Positions 11,798 through 23,699 are shown, counted from the first letter of the stretch. The stretch: 64,000 bases of DNA from Crocodylus rhombifer (GCA_038503035.1 JAVSML010000046.1:813662-877661); one strand, 5' to 3'. Notes: generated by a model from the letters alone, not told the origin. Program-made: numbers and translations.

Positions 11798-12842
11798 TCT
11801 AAGAAGCCTTTTACAGAAAATGTACAGACACTGAAGGACTGTAAGATTTCTTGCATCAAGCTAATAGATTAATAGTATGAAAAAACTACTGCAGACCTTC
11901 CAGCAAATCTCAGTAATATACTGAGTATCTTGGTGAGATATTATCAACCTGAATCTCTGTCTACAGAAGGAAAATAAAATTGCTGGCAAACTAACATCTC
12001 AAAAATAGTTGTTAATGGGAAATCCATCATTGAATGGTCACGTTTCCAGTTGGATTCCACAGATTCACATGGAATGGTTCACGTTTCCAGTTGGATTTCA
12101 CTGCTGTCTAAAGCTGATCAACATTTTCATCAACAGCATAACATTTTTTCTGATGAAATTTGTGACTGATAAAGACTAGTGGAAAGTCAAATGAAGTCAA
12201 AAACAGGGTTGTTCTGAATAACTTTGTAAGCTGGTCCTATTCAAACAATCCATTTTTTTAATACAGCCAAAAAAAAAAAAAGTTATGCAACCAGGAACAA
12301 GGAATGAAAGCCAAGCTGATGGAATAGAGCACTGCATACTGCAAAACATTGGATCCAAAGAGAATTTAGGGGTTATATTGGCCGGGTAACCTAACATGAG
12401 GGCCCGGTGCCAGGCTGAGGCAAAAAGGGCTGTTGTGAGCCTCAGGGAGTGGTAAATAGAACATCTCTGAGATAAGTCAATCCAAAGGATATGAAAAATA
12501 GGAAACAGTGCAGAAAAGAACCAAAAATGATGGACTGGAGAAAATGCTTTGCAGACAGAAATTTAAAGAGTTCAATGTGTTCAGTTTATCAAAAAGAAGA
12601 GTCAGCATGAATGCATATACAGAGGATACCACGTACTAATCGGCCCTTTAATTTAGCTGAGAAAGGTATCACCAAAAAAGCAGTCTCAAAGCTGAAGACA
12701 ACCTGATCAAAGCAAGACAAGACAAAACAAAAGCAAGACAATGATAGATTCTCCATCTCTTGATGTCTTCAAAATATGCCTGGGTGCCTTCCAAGTTTAA
12801 GTCAACCAATAGGTTACTGGGCTCAGTACAGGAAATCTAGAA
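11798..12842. other. unique DNA, nothing recognised
   Basis: AT-rich sequence. A nearly repeated phrase (GGTCACGTTTCCAGTTGGAT / GTTCACGTTTCCAGTTGGAT, near 12036 and 12076) is a small local duplication about 40 bp apart. No gene or transposon end is visible. Confidence 0.45.
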
Positions 12843-12850
12843 GATACTTA

Positions 12851-12895
12851 GGCAGACAAGGTTCTTTGGGTGAATATGTTATCTTTTATTAGACC
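12851..12895 (+). mobile_element. tiny fragment of the GGCAGACAAGG repeat
   Basis: A 45-bp piece reading GGCAGACAAGGTTCTTTGGG then ATCTTTTATTAGACC matches the repeats at 5.5 and 27.6 kb. It is bounded by ATACTTA at 12844-12850 and again at 12896-12902. This looks like a short retroposed fragment with its own target duplication. Confidence 0.55.
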
Positions 12896-12903
12896 ATACT
12901 TAG

Positions 12904-13309
12904 AAGATTCATTAGAAGATAATTACATCAGATAATTACTTAACCATGTGTAAGCTGTAGGTCACACTAAGTGATTAAATGTTCCACTCTGGCTTTAGAA
13001 TCAATTAAGCTACAATCCATAAAACAAGGTGTGTTCATACATACATTCATATATAACATTTGTGTTAACCACTTCAATATGCCTACGTGTTGACAGTGGG
13101 CTGGAATGTCAGCTGGTGTCAGCTTGGTTAGCTTCATTGATGTTATTAGAATAACTTTGATTTCCCCCCTCTTCCTGCTATGTGCATCAGGAGTGGGATT
13201 CACTTTTCTCAGAAGCTTTGGGTGTTGGCTGCAGCCAGGGATGAGGATTTTGACATGGGTGTACCAATGCTCCTGCTAGGATAGAAACTCAGGGATTGAT
13301 AGCTAAAGG
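12904..13309. other. unique DNA
   Basis: Nothing recognised. A 78-residue minus-strand frame at 12967-13203 has no domain. Confidence 0.4.
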
Positions 13310-13690
13310 GCCCTTGCCCCCATCCGACCCCCAAGGGCTAGACAGGTCGCCATGTTTGAGGTCAGGAGGGAACTTTATGCCTCGGTCAGGTTGGTATGGG
13401 CTGTGGGTTGCTGGAGGGCATGCTCCTTTTCCTTAGATTGCTTGAGTGTATTTTAACAGCCTTTGCAGCAGCAGGCTGTTGGCCACCGTGGTCCCCCTGC
13501 TATACTTGTGGCAGGTTAGGGCGGCATATCTTGTGGTTGTGTCCATGTTGACTCTGTAGTTTTGCTAATAAGATAGACAATGGATTTGTATATGATGGTT
13601 TTAATAGGAATGATCCTGTCTCAGAAGGGTGTTAGACTAGATGATGCCTGGCGGTCCGTTCCAACCCTACTTTTCAATTATTTCAGTTAT
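13310..13690 (+). mobile_element. LINE-type 3' region ending in a CR1-like tail
   Basis: The last 80 bases contain GTTAGACTAGATGATGCC, GGTCCGTTCCAACCCTAC and a TTTTCAATTATTTCAG tail, the CR1 3' terminal signature. The preceding sequence from about 13310 (GGGAACTTTATGCCTCGG, GGGTTGCTGGAGGGC) is not from ORF2. It may be the 3' untranslated region of a different CR1 or related LINE subfamily, or a SINE mobilised by CR1. Confidence 0.6.
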
Positions 13691-14878
13691 TTCAGGGTTT
13701 TACTGACATATTGCTTTGTTTCGTAGCATTGCTCTTTAGTGATAAATATACACAAATTACATGAGACCACCAAAATGTTGTTTAGCTTAATTTCTCTGGA
13801 CAGAATATTTCCCAATGTCTTAGTAACTGGAAATAACAAACTTGAGTATCACTGTCCAAAATATATAGAAAAGAAGTCTGCTTCACTGAACAAAATGCTC
13901 CGAGTTTGAAAGAGACTGCATAAGCAACAGGGACTGTCTGCTCTAGAAGTCAGATTCTGTTCCGCCTATTATGCACCTAAATAGAATTAGGCACCTAAGT
14001 GCACTTCTGTTCTACTCAGTCAATGTCCCTGAAAACCATTAATGCATCTATGCCTGTAACAACCACCATCTCACCCTTAAGACTCAAAGGGGGAAAAAGG
14101 CAGTGAGAAGGAGGAGGGAGGACCCACCCACCTTTTGTATTAACAGTTTCTAGGACTCAAGCATGATAGAAAATAATTGCACCTTTCTACTTTAGTCCAC
14201 TTACATGCCAAATACGTGGAATAGACCGTGACCTTTTATAAACCTCAAGACATTCTTAACGTTCCCAAGCAAAATGGGAGCCTTAAAATTTTACCTCTCT
14301 TTCCCAGGATCCTCTTCCCTCCTGGATGCATGCCATCAAATTACCTTTGAGTTATTGTAATGATACCACTCTTCTTCTGCACAATGAGATCTTTGGGCTC
14401 CAGAATGACATCGCTCAGGCAGGGTAAGCCACTCCATGAATTTCAGCTCACAATCAACTCAGTTAATACTGGTTCTCATGAACACTGCTTCTCACAGATT
14501 GTTGCCCAGGAATAAGTTCCTCACTCACTGCATTTTGCTAGGATGCTTCATGGTCCATTAGCTTCTTTTGTTCCTCTCCAGTTCTTATTAGTCCTGATCT
14601 TAATAGACACCATGACTTTCATTTTAAACTTCTCTTGACCCAAGTCTGAAGAACTGAATTAATGTTTCCTCTTTCTTTCATGTTGGCAGAATCAACCTAA
14701 TCAGAATGATAATTTTACATAAGTGTTCAGACCTATTTCAGGACATTATTCTTTTGTATTGCTGATGAACTCCTTAGGAATTTCAATGAAGCTGACACAG
14801 AGTTTCTCTGGCACAAAGGAAGAGATTTTCAAACCATTTTGTGTCATTTAATTAGGCCCTCAGATGTTTGTGTGCTGT
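13691..14878. other. unique DNA, nothing recognised
   Basis: AT-rich non-coding sequence with no transposon ends and no domain-bearing frames. Confidence 0.45.
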
Positions 14879-15440
14879 TGTAACGGGACGCTTCAGCACT
14901 TACTTGTTCCACCCACAGGGGGTTAACCCATGTGGGTTAATTCTCAGTCTGGACTCCAGGACTTGGCAGATGGGGGCAGGGGCAAGGAGGCTGAGCCAGG
15001 GTCACTGAGGAGAAATACCTGGTGGAGGACTGACACAGAGTCCCCAAAGTCATATGCGCCCATGACGGACGATCAGGGCAGAGAGCTTCTGGGAAAAAGA
15101 AAAGGAAGGGTCGGGCTCTCGAGTCCCCTGCAGAGGGGAACCTGCAGCTCTGGATTGGAGAGGGCTGCAAAGATCCATGTGGAGACATGGGGAAGAGCGG
15201 AGCCAAGGTGTGCTGCAAAAGGTGCAGACAGAGACATACCCAGAGCAGCTGGGCAGCACTAAGAAGACTGGAGGCAGAGAGGCCACATGAAGCAATGCAT
15301 CACCGTGCGTGGTGAGCCAGGAGCCATAGTATTTTTGTCTTGCTTTGTTTTTTATTAAGTACCTTAACTAAAGAATGGCCAGGACTGGTTATGTTCAAAC
15401 CCAGAGCAGAGGAGTGGACTTCTGCATCTTAGTAGTTGCC
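14879..15440 (+). mobile_element. candidate LTR or LTR fragment (TGTAACGGGACG...)
   Basis: A sharp rise in GC starts with TGTAACGGGACGCTTCAGCA. It includes the near-palindrome GGGGGTTAACCCATGTGGGTTAA and a purine-rich block, and ends after a T-rich stretch (TTTTTGTCTTGCTTTGTTTT near 15330-15350). The TG start and base composition resemble reptile LTRs, but I found neither a matching CA end with a flanking duplication nor any internal coding region. The overlapping open frames of 81-110 residues have no domain. Confidence 0.4.
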
Positions 15441-18184
15441 TCCCTGTTGAACTCATGAATTGAAAAACATTTGATTGATTTATACCAGATCCTGTTCCTC
15501 TCTATGTGCATTCATAAATTGGCAGGCTGTAATTAGTAATTGATTTCCCTTGGATCGTGCTCCTTATCTCTATGAATTCATGAATTAGAGGCTCTTTGAG
15601 TATTTATTGACTGGGTGATAAACATTGGGAGATGATACCCAGCAGAAAATACCTAGCAGAGGATAAGCTAAATTGCCTTGATTTATCAAGTGAAGGTGTA
15701 AGGTAATGAATGCTCTGTTATAAGGAGACTGATGTTGTAGCTGAACTTAATGAATGGAAGAGTGAATTGTAGGTCTCTGTGGGCAACAAGATCCAGATGC
15801 AGATAACTGATCAGTTGATGAATTTTGTGAACCTTTTGTTATTAAAATATTGATTTAAGCTGATTCCATTAAGGACTGCAGAAACTAGACTAAAAGATCT
15901 AAAACCAGGAAACAAAGTGGTAACTGTGAATTACCAAATGTGACTGGCCATTGGCACCTTCAGAGGACAGGGACAGGGTGAGGAAAAGAGCAGCTCTGCA
16001 AAACAGCCACTCTGGGATGAAGGTATTCCACCACCCTCCACATAATATTCACCCGCCCTTTTTATATATTTCTATGGGCAGATCATTTCACAGTTATCCT
16101 TTGTACAGTTTCTTGTACCCTTCTTTAAACTCCTGCTGCCAGAAACATGATACTGAATTTGTTGGACAAAAATTAAAAGATAAACCACAGCAGTTTGAAA
16201 TAAGCCAGTAAGAATTCCTCCTTGTTATGAAACAAGATACCTGCCCCAAACAGCTTGCAAGTCAAGGCCATAAGGCCATATCCTGATACTGCCTTTACAA
16301 GATTGTTCTTCCTAACCACTTACCCCCCCACTCAATCAATCCTAACAGCCACAATCTAGTTCATGCCAAGCTGAAGTAGCCTACCTAGCTCTGAACAGGC
16401 AAGCTCACAAACAGAAAATCATCCAAGTGATGACAAATATCTAATCCTTTACATTGCTACCAACCACTGAGTTAATAACAACACTACCCCACAGTTAACA
16501 ATGCGGCTGGCACAGCAAAATCAAGGCCATACAGGGCCAGAAAAACAAAGAGCAAGACAGAAGAGACCTGGGGTTTGATCTCTGAGATCAGGGTTCTCAT
16601 GACCCATTTATAGCATCCATGGCATACTGTGTACCCTACAGACCATAGGGACAGATATTTCCATGGTAGAAACTGTATGAAATCTAATGAGAGCACCAGA
16701 AGTTAAACATATAGAAACAGGAATGGTACTTCTAATGGCACCTAGAAGGAACAGAAACAGATACAGGGCAGCACTGATCCTTAAGACAGGTGCAAAATGG
16801 AAAATACACTTCCCACCAGGAGCAAGAAATATGCTTTCTCTTTCCTTATCAGATTCCCCTTCCTTTACCCCCTGCTAGACACGAAACAACACACAAGTGA
16901 CTCAAATGGTCTGTAACAAGGCCAACTGGTCACTCAGTTGCTATGCTCACCTCTTGTTCTAAACCACATGTACACCTTCAGCTTTCAAACTTCCTTCCCG
17001 CTCTGCCCGCCAAGTGAATGGGAAGCAAAGCTGAAAGATGCTGCATAATCCTTTCTGATGGATGAAGTATACTTCACGGATTTTGGTAGCATGGAAGCCG
17101 GCAAGCACACTGTGGAATACCTGATCGATAAAGAAGCGCTAGTCATTGCGAGGAAAAGCAATTCCAGAAGCGAGAAGGCAAAAAACTGATGAGAATGATA
17201 TGGAAGTTTATTGCTGTGAACATGCAGCTGAAGTAATTTCCTGCCTGTTGCAACAATGAAATGCCAGTAATGTGAGTGACTGGGAAAAACCTTGTTAAAT
17301 TAGTAAGACTACAGTTCACAGAGTAGCCTGTGCTGAATCCAGACAAAATAAAATTGCTAGTTTATTTTAATATAATAAAATTGCAAAATTGTATATTCAG
17401 AGCCATCTTTGCCATTGTAATTCATAAACAGTATGCTCACTTAAATATTAATAAAGCTATTATACATCATTTTGCCTTAATAAATGAAACTCCTAAATTC
17501 ATTTTCTGTAATGAAATTACCTGGGGCAATTGTAACCAGTTGTTGCATTTTGATGAACCTTTTGATTTGGGGTGGCTGCTTATTCCAACAAATCTGAGTT
17601 TACCTAAGAACCACTTTTACATACATGAGAGTGTACTATATGGGTCATATTCCCCACTACATTCCAGCTATTCTGTGCCTCTCTGGTAAGAGAGAGCAAC
17701 CATAAACCTATGTTAACTACCCAGTGTAGGCAGTTTTATTGTTACTTTGCATCACTAGAATGGGTAAAGCAGCTGGCACATCCTAGTGAAATGGCCCTAT
17801 AGTTATGCTTGGATCACTGAAGACCCAATCGATACCGTTAAAAATATGAATGTCTTTAGAACCACATACATCTGTGTTACTCATTTTTGAAAGATGAGAC
17901 CTAAGGTAAGAGGCAGTACCATAGGCAAATTAAGGATCCATTTGTAGCAGCAACTGGCATTGTAACGGTATATAGACTTCTCCACTCCCAGTCTCCCACA
18001 GGGACTCTGAGACCCTCCATCAAGTAAGACTCTCCCTCCACCCCTCTCTCAACATCTACTCCCTTCCCCTTTGCATTCATCTCCCCTCCTCTCCAATTTC
18101 TCCCCTCCTGCTGCCTATATCTATGCCTCTGGGTGCAAAAGGGGAGACCTATCTGATGCCTCCACTGTCCCACCATAACCGCTG
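15441..18184. other. unique AT-rich DNA, nothing recognised
   Basis: Long AT-rich stretch without repeats that I can name. The longest frame (119 residues, 17330-17689, plus) is AT-driven and has no recognisable domain. The 91-residue minus frame at 17901-18176 lies beyond the breakpoint of the gypsy remnant and does not continue its reverse transcriptase. Confidence 0.5.
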
Positions 18185-18560
18185 TCCCATAATCAGTGCA
18201 GAGTTGAAAGTATCCATCCTTTTTTGCCTAATCATAAGAAGCACCAGCAGGGGAGGTTGATGGACGTATAAACACCTTGATGAAAGTTTTTTTTATGTAT
18301 ACCCTTACTACCTTCATCTTAGGGCCAGATATAGAATACAGGCATTCCCACAGGATTTTGGATGTAGCTCTATTGGGCAATTGTATTCATAGTATGGGGG
18401 CAACTGGTCTGCATTCTTTTTCTCAAAGACATCCTGGAAGTCAATATACATCGCTGGTAGGCAAGGCTCCTCATCAGTCATGGGAGGCCTTGTACCAGTG
18501 ATGAGGGTGGCAGTGTACCAGTTCCAAAGGTTCTCTGTCTGGGGCTGCTTCTAGATTAGG
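18185..18560 (-). pseudogene. Ty3/gypsy (sushi-like) RT N-terminal remnant
   Basis: Read on the minus strand, the translation has the pre-RT segment YIDFQDVFEKKNADQLPPYY followed by YNCPIELHP. After a gap it gives FIRPSTSPAGAS and AKKDGYFQLCTDYG. These correspond in order to the linker and first RT blocks of sushi-class chromoviruses (DVF...A..LPPHRPYDC.I.L, then GFIRPS.SPA.AGFFFV.KKDG.LRPCIDYR). Stops and a frameshift lie between the blocks. Similarity ends abruptly at about 18185, so the catalytic YxDD, RNase H and integrase are absent from this copy. Confidence 0.75.
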
Positions 18561-18930
18561 GGGTCCTGGCTCTGGAGTTTTCCCAGCAACAATCTGATCC
18601 AAAGATCAATGTGTGTATGGTGAGACCATGAAACATGAGGATTGTGTTGAACTACCCAAGGTGCTCCTATGAGAAGCAGAAAATAGAGGGCTGGCATCAG
18701 ATTAGCACAAAAGAATTTCTCAGTGTTCCCTGTGGTGACTTCCAGGTGCCCTGTCTGTGGATGATGGGCTCCTGTGCCAGTGGGGTGCCAACTAGAGAGG
18801 TCTGGCCTGAATGGGTAATCCCAAGAACCTGATCCAAGGTAAAGCCCATGAAATTCTCCCCTGCCCCAAAGTCCAACACAGCCTACTGCAGGGGCAAAGT
18901 ATGTGCAGGCAGACAGGTTTGTAACCATAG
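18561..18930 (-). pseudogene. Ty3/gypsy (sushi-like) protease remnant
   Basis: On the minus strand one frame gives LDFGAGENFMGFTL (near 18840-18879), a decayed form of the LVDSGA.NFID aspartic-protease active site, in which the DSG serine has become phenylalanine. A second frame downstream gives GAPWVVQHNPHVSW (near 18620-18665), matching the conserved LG.PWL..HNP.IDW segment after the protease. The region is shifted between frames and cannot encode an active enzyme. Confidence 0.75.
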
Positions 18931-20062
18931 AGCTGACTTAATGGCACCCCCAGGGGTTGATGAATACATAATGTTGCTGTTTGATGAGAAGGTCTCTAAA
19001 AGGTTCTGGATTTGGGGGCCCCAACACGGCCTGGACATTTTGAGCCTGGTGCAGGTTTGACAGGAGTTTGTTTGGACAAATAGATACCCTATGGCCAGGA
19101 AGGCTGCAAACAAAGTGGAGGTTCTTCTGCAGGGAGGTTGCAGTGGTATTTTCACACAGCAGGGCTTGTGCAGGGCTGATCTACACCCCCTGCATTGGTT
19201 CCTTAGAGAACAATAGGCTGAATTGTGTGCAAACTCCAGCTGATTCTCAGAGCCGGGTATCAATCCTAATACAAAGGCATCTGAGGGCCTCTGACTCTAA
19301 GATCTACTCAAACCAGTGCAGTATTGTTCTAGCTCAGGGGTGGGCAAAATGTGGCCCAGGGGCCAGATGTGGCCTGCCAGGCCATTCTATCTGGCCCACA
19401 GGGCCCCTAAAAAATTTAGAAAATTTATATTTATCTGCCCTGAGCGTCCTGTCATGCGGCCCCTGATGGTTTGCCAAAACTCAGTAAGCAGCCCTCTGCC
19501 CAAAATAATTGCCTGCCCCTGTTCTAGCTGATGTAAGATGCCCATTGCTGGAGCTCACTGCCATAGGTGACAGCTGAGCCCAGAGCCTGGAGGAGCTTCC
19601 TCAGGGCAGTTTTAGCTGTCCTGGCCTAATAGGGGTCATCAAATCAGGAAGCAAACTTTGCTGGAATGCTTTCCAGTTCCAGAGGAGGGGATGATCCTGC
19701 TCCAACAGTGGAGAAGCCCAAATTAAGGGTTCTCCTGCAAAGAGACTCAGGACTAATCTGATTTTGGCTTGGTCAGTGGGGTATTCTTGCAAGTGCATGA
19801 GAAAATGTAACCAGCACTGGTTGAGGAAGCCACAGGGTGCTTCTGTGGAACCATTGTACTGCTCAGACAGAGGTAAACATGATAGCCTATTAGCAAGGTG
19901 GGCATCACAGACAGTTTCAGACTCCCTGAACCAGCACTGCAAGTCCCAACTTTTTTTCTTGCAGTTGATTCACCAGTGCACGGAGACCCTGAGCTGCTAG
20001 CTGAAGGACAATTACTTGCTCCTGAGGCTCCAAGACTTCCAGGGATGTGGGAATCTCAACAG
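18931..20062 (-). pseudogene. Ty3/gypsy (sushi-like) Gag remnant, interrupted by hAT
   Basis: On the minus strand the N-terminal part (about 20060-19930) gives a leucine- and glutamine-rich coiled-coil-like stretch (LEPQEQVIVLQLAAQGLRAL). A second frame (19942-19601) has the capsid-like block GFLNQCWLHFLMHLQEYP, then TDQAKIRLVLSLFAGEPLIW and ASPLLEQ. This pattern is characteristic of the sushi-ichi/RTL/PEG10 Gag fold. A degenerate zinc-knuckle region (LCLQPSWP..., near 19070-19130) has lost its later cysteines and histidine. A 187-bp hAT insertion lies at 19335-19521. Frameshifts separate the blocks, so this is a dead copy and not a domesticated gene. Confidence 0.8.
19335..19521. mobile_element. 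187-bp hAT (Charlie-like) MITE with perfect 8-bp TSD
   Basis: The element starts CAGGGGTGGGCAAAATGTGG and ends ATTGCCTGCCCCTG, giving the terminal inverted repeat CAGGGGTGGGCAA / CAGGGGCAGGCAA. It is flanked by identical 8-bp direct repeats, TTCTAGCT, at 19327-19334 and 19522-19529. Terminal sequence and 8-bp duplication together identify the hAT superfamily. The interior has repeated GGCCC/GGCC motifs and no transposase. It splits the gypsy Gag region, so it is the younger insertion. Confidence 0.92.
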
Positions 20063-20135
20063 GGAAGGGAAATCCATATTTATACCACCCAAGGCTAGAA
20101 CCTAGGGGGAGGTTATGTATATGGTCCCGGCAAAC

Positions 20136-20681
20136 TGTCACATGTATGACCTGAATGTTCAAAAGCCAACAATACTGGGTGTCTACAAGCGAAAGCCAAG
20201 GGTCAACAATACCGGGAGTCTAGAAGCCAAAGCCAAGGGTCACAATACTGGGTATCAATCTGAGTGTAAGATATCATGTCAGGGAGTTGAGATAGGTTCA
20301 TAATCAAGGGACAGTGTTCAGGAACCAAGGAGTCCAGGGCACACAATGCAGGAGTCAGTGCTGGAGTCCAAGGATGGGATAAGCCAAGAAGAAGTCACCA
20401 GAGGCAAAGGCTGGAGCAAAACAGGAAGGTCCAAGGTAAAGGAGAGACAGGAGCAGGGGAAGAGGGTCCCAAATAACGAGGCTTCAAACAAAAATTATTG
20501 CCAGGACAAAGCTCCAGGGGACATGGTAGGGTTCCTATATCCTCCCGTCAAGGTCTTGTGGTTTCATTTGGCTCCCCTGAGTCACATTGTCCCCCACTGA
20601 GAACCTCATAGGAGGGACTGCAGCACTGGCCTTAGCCTGCAAGTCTGGAAGACCCATCTCTAAGCTTCACAGATCCTGACA
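20136..20681 (-). mobile_element. 5' LTR of the sushi-like Ty3/gypsy element
   Basis: On the minus strand this 546-bp block begins TGTCAGGATCTGTGAAGC and ends CATACATGTGACA, so its tips form the inverted repeat TGTCA...TGACA. It lies immediately upstream of the Gag remnant in the same orientation, as expected for a 5' LTR. The body is CT-rich in the sense direction. A 37-bp tandem repeat is present near its 3' end. No matching 3' LTR is seen, because the element is truncated within RT. I could not identify the primer binding site with confidence. Confidence 0.65.
20167..20257. repeat. 37-bp tandem repeat (about 2.4 copies) in gypsy LTR
   Basis: Two full 37-bp units start at 20167 and 20204. 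Each begins CAACAATACYGGGWGTCTA and ends AAAGCCAAGGGT, followed by a partial third unit (CACAATACTGGGTATC). The two full units differ at only a few positions. Confidence 0.85.
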
Positions 20682-20689
20682 GATCAGAT

Positions 20690-22990
20690 GGACTTTTGTA
20701 ATCTCAGACTGCTAGAGGAAGGTAAAAAGGAAACAAAAATCTGCAGAACAGCAATCACTAGGAGTTCAGAAGCACACATTCCTCCTGAAAGCTATTGTGT
20801 CAGGCCAGCTGAGATGTAGGAGGTAACACCATCTAATTGTAAGCTCTAATTGCAATTGACAAACCAATTAATACCCAAAATTGTTTTTATAAAGCAGCTC
20901 CAACAACTAGAACTACTTCATTCAAGTGTCAGTATATTCATTAAATTTAATAGGGAGGAAGCTGTCCAACTAAATTACCTATTCTTAGTGTCCGTGTCCT
21001 GTCAAAGTGGTTTCGACTATGTGCAGAAATGCACGTATGCACACACATACATGCTAAAGCTTGCAAATACTTTGGGAAAATCCAAATCTGGAAGTAGCTC
21101 TGAACCCAAAAGTTTTGGGCTGGAAAAACTGTTTGCAGACTCTATGAAATGTTGCACTCAAGACAGAGTGACACTGAACTCATCCAGTATAACTCAATGT
21201 AGCCTCTAATATCTATTAGTCATAACACACAGGGTATGATGCTAGCTGATCCTGCTGAGAATTTCTGTTATTAGATTTTTTTTTCATTTTTTAAATTCAT
21301 TTCCTTTCAAAGCAGTAAGAGTGGCTTCTTATTACAGTATTATTAAGTAATGGAAATGTTCAATGGAGGAAGCTCAGAAACTCCATTGTTAAAAAAATTT
21401 CTGGGTGAAATTCTTGCCTCCATAGCTTAATGCCAGGAAACCCATTGACTTCAAGGGAATGATTAGGAATTTACTCACTCTGCCTATTTAATTCCTTTGA
21501 GTCCACCATTACCACAGGCCTGACGCACTCTGCACATGTAAAGGTAACACCCTTATCATTCTTGTTTTTTCTACTGGCAAGGAGAAGACTTGAATGGCGG
21601 ATTTTCATTTTGGTCATTTATTTTAAACAACTCTTACCTTTATTTCACACACTAAGACACATGGTGATCTTTCCAGGGTAAATTCCTGAAAACAATCCAG
21701 AAATTCTCCCAAGAGCTCTGGACTATACAGCCATACTCTTCAGTTTAATACCATGTCACACAGTTTAATCTGAAATCTCATTTGAAGTAAAGACTCTTCT
21801 TAGGGATTAGGGATACTTTCCTACTTACCTTAAACTGCTGCACAGGACTGAATATTTTCCTGAATTGGCAACTAGATTCTCATTCCAGTTGTAATGAATG
21901 GCAGTCTATAAAAATTGCTGCTATTTGTTGCTGGAGGGGAAAAAAGAAATAAAAACTAAAATGGTAGTTGAATAGCTACCTATAATACAGAAGTGTAGTT
22001 TTCTCATCACTGCTCTAGAGGCTGACTTGAAAGCCCTCTGAAGTCACTGGAGAAGCTCCTTTTGACTTAAAATGTCTTTGGATCCAGCAGGCATGAGAGA
22101 CCATGTGCACAAAAGCCAAGCACCATTAAATGCTAGCATAAATATATTAATCTATTTGTCTTAAAAATCAAATGTTCTCTTCAAAAGGCTACCACTTCCT
22201 AAGCATGACCATTAATACTTTGGTAAAACACTGAAAATGAATATTTCATTAGCTGTTTATGAGAAAATACTGCTCTACTGCCTCATCATTATTTAGCCCC
22301 AGCTAATGAGCACTCAGAATAATATGTAATCTGCTAAAATCTGGTCTGAAACCATCAAAATAATGATACTAAAATGTATAGTCAAAGATTTTCAAATGGA
22401 CAGTCTTGAGGGTAAATCTGCTGACTTCACTAGCATTAAGAAAAGTATCAATTTGGCACATTTTCCTGTAAGCCTGAACAATGAAAGAGGAGCAGACCCT
22501 TAAGAACGTGTAAAAACATTTGCTCTTCCTTGAATTCTCCAGTCAGGCCTGATGAGAGTGAAAGCCATAGGCTACTGACTCAAATAGACAGAAAACATTT
22601 ACGCTACAATTCTACAAACACATAATCTTTAATCACACCATTTCATTTCTCTAATGATGGCTTTCAACACAGTGATTAAATGCTTCAAAATTTCAGTACT
22701 ATGTTGATAAATATGTTGCATGATTAATCCTTAAAAAAGACCACACTTCACACGTTATCAAATGGACCAGCGAGAAATACCTTTCCAACACACACAAACT
22801 ATGACGAGAAAACCACATACCACTGTAACTGAATACTGGTACTTCGGTTTTGAAATCTTCAGACAATCTATAATATATTGGCTAAATATACCCTGTCTAT
22901 ACCTTGAAGAGCAATTAAAATAAGGACTATGTCTTGTAAAAAAAAAAAAAAAAACATCCCCCAAGAACCACTGAAACATTAGGCAAGAAT
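20690..22990. other. unique AT-rich DNA
   Basis: No transposon ends or domain-bearing frames are visible. The block at 22120-22370 is dense in TAAT, ATTA and AATGA words with little low-complexity sequence, as in conserved enhancer-like DNA, but conservation cannot be judged from one sequence. The 119-residue frame at 20850-21209 has no recognisable domain. Confidence 0.4.
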
Positions 22991-23039
22991 GATCCCTGAT
23001 GTAGTCCTAGTAGGACTGGACCACCTACCCACACTGTCC

Positions 23040-23690
23040 AGTGAAACAGTATTTTAGACTACTTTTAAACTGGAGATTTCAGTCTGACAACTGGATTTAT
23101 TTCCAGGGCAGTCCCTGAGCTGCAGGGGGCCTGGTCTTTCCCTCCACGGCAGCAGCACCCCCCGGGGCCAGCTGGGCAGGGTGCCAGATGTATGGGTGCT
23201 GCCCCTCCTCGCAAGCAGCACCTGGCCTGATCCGACTTGGCGGGCTGCTAGCACCCTGTGCACTGTCCCCACTGCCTTCCTGCCACCTGGGACCACCTGG
23301 GAATGGGCTGGCTTTCCCCTGGGGCAGTGCAGGAAGGTGGCAGGTGGGTGGCTGGGTGTGGTAGTAGCTGGAGAAGCTGGAAGGGACAGTACATGGGGCA
23401 CTGGAAGCCTGCCAAGGCCAAGCTTCCCCGAGCATGCCAGGGCTTCCAGCACCCCGAGCACCATCCCCGCCACTTCCTTTGGATGTATCACCAGCATTTT
23501 TTATGTAGCAAACTAAAATACATAGGGTATGTTTTACTTCGATATGTAACAAAGTCATTTAAATCAAAATATGCCACTGCACATGTACGATATAATGAAA
23601 TTGAATCATAATATACCACCACAGGTATAAACTGTGAGGCAATTAAACCAGTAAAAATGGGCAGTTAAACCTCTAAAAAAGCGCCATTTT
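23040..23690. mobile_element. possible non-autonomous transposon with GC-rich core
   Basis: A roughly 390-bp strongly GC-rich block (about 23095-23480) is embedded abruptly in AT-rich sequence, as in the GC-core elements at 4.5, 31.2, 38.9, 41.6, 55 and 61 kb. Overlapping open frames of 111-153 residues on both strands across it are a composition effect. I did not find convincing terminal inverted repeats or a target duplication, so the boundaries are approximate. Confidence 0.35.
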
Positions 23691-23699
23691 TGTCACGTG

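Noticed and set aside
17330..17689. 119-residue plus-strand frame
   Set aside because: AT-rich chance frame with no recognisable motif.
18931..20062. A domesticated RTL/PEG10-like host gene
   Set aside because: Gag and protease blocks are split by frameshifts, stops and a hAT insertion, and the protease active-site serine is lost.
23054..23558. Overlapping 147- and 153-residue minus-strand frames and 111-117-residue plus-strand frames
   Set aside because: All run through one GC-rich block. The translations are proline- and glycine-rich without known motifs.
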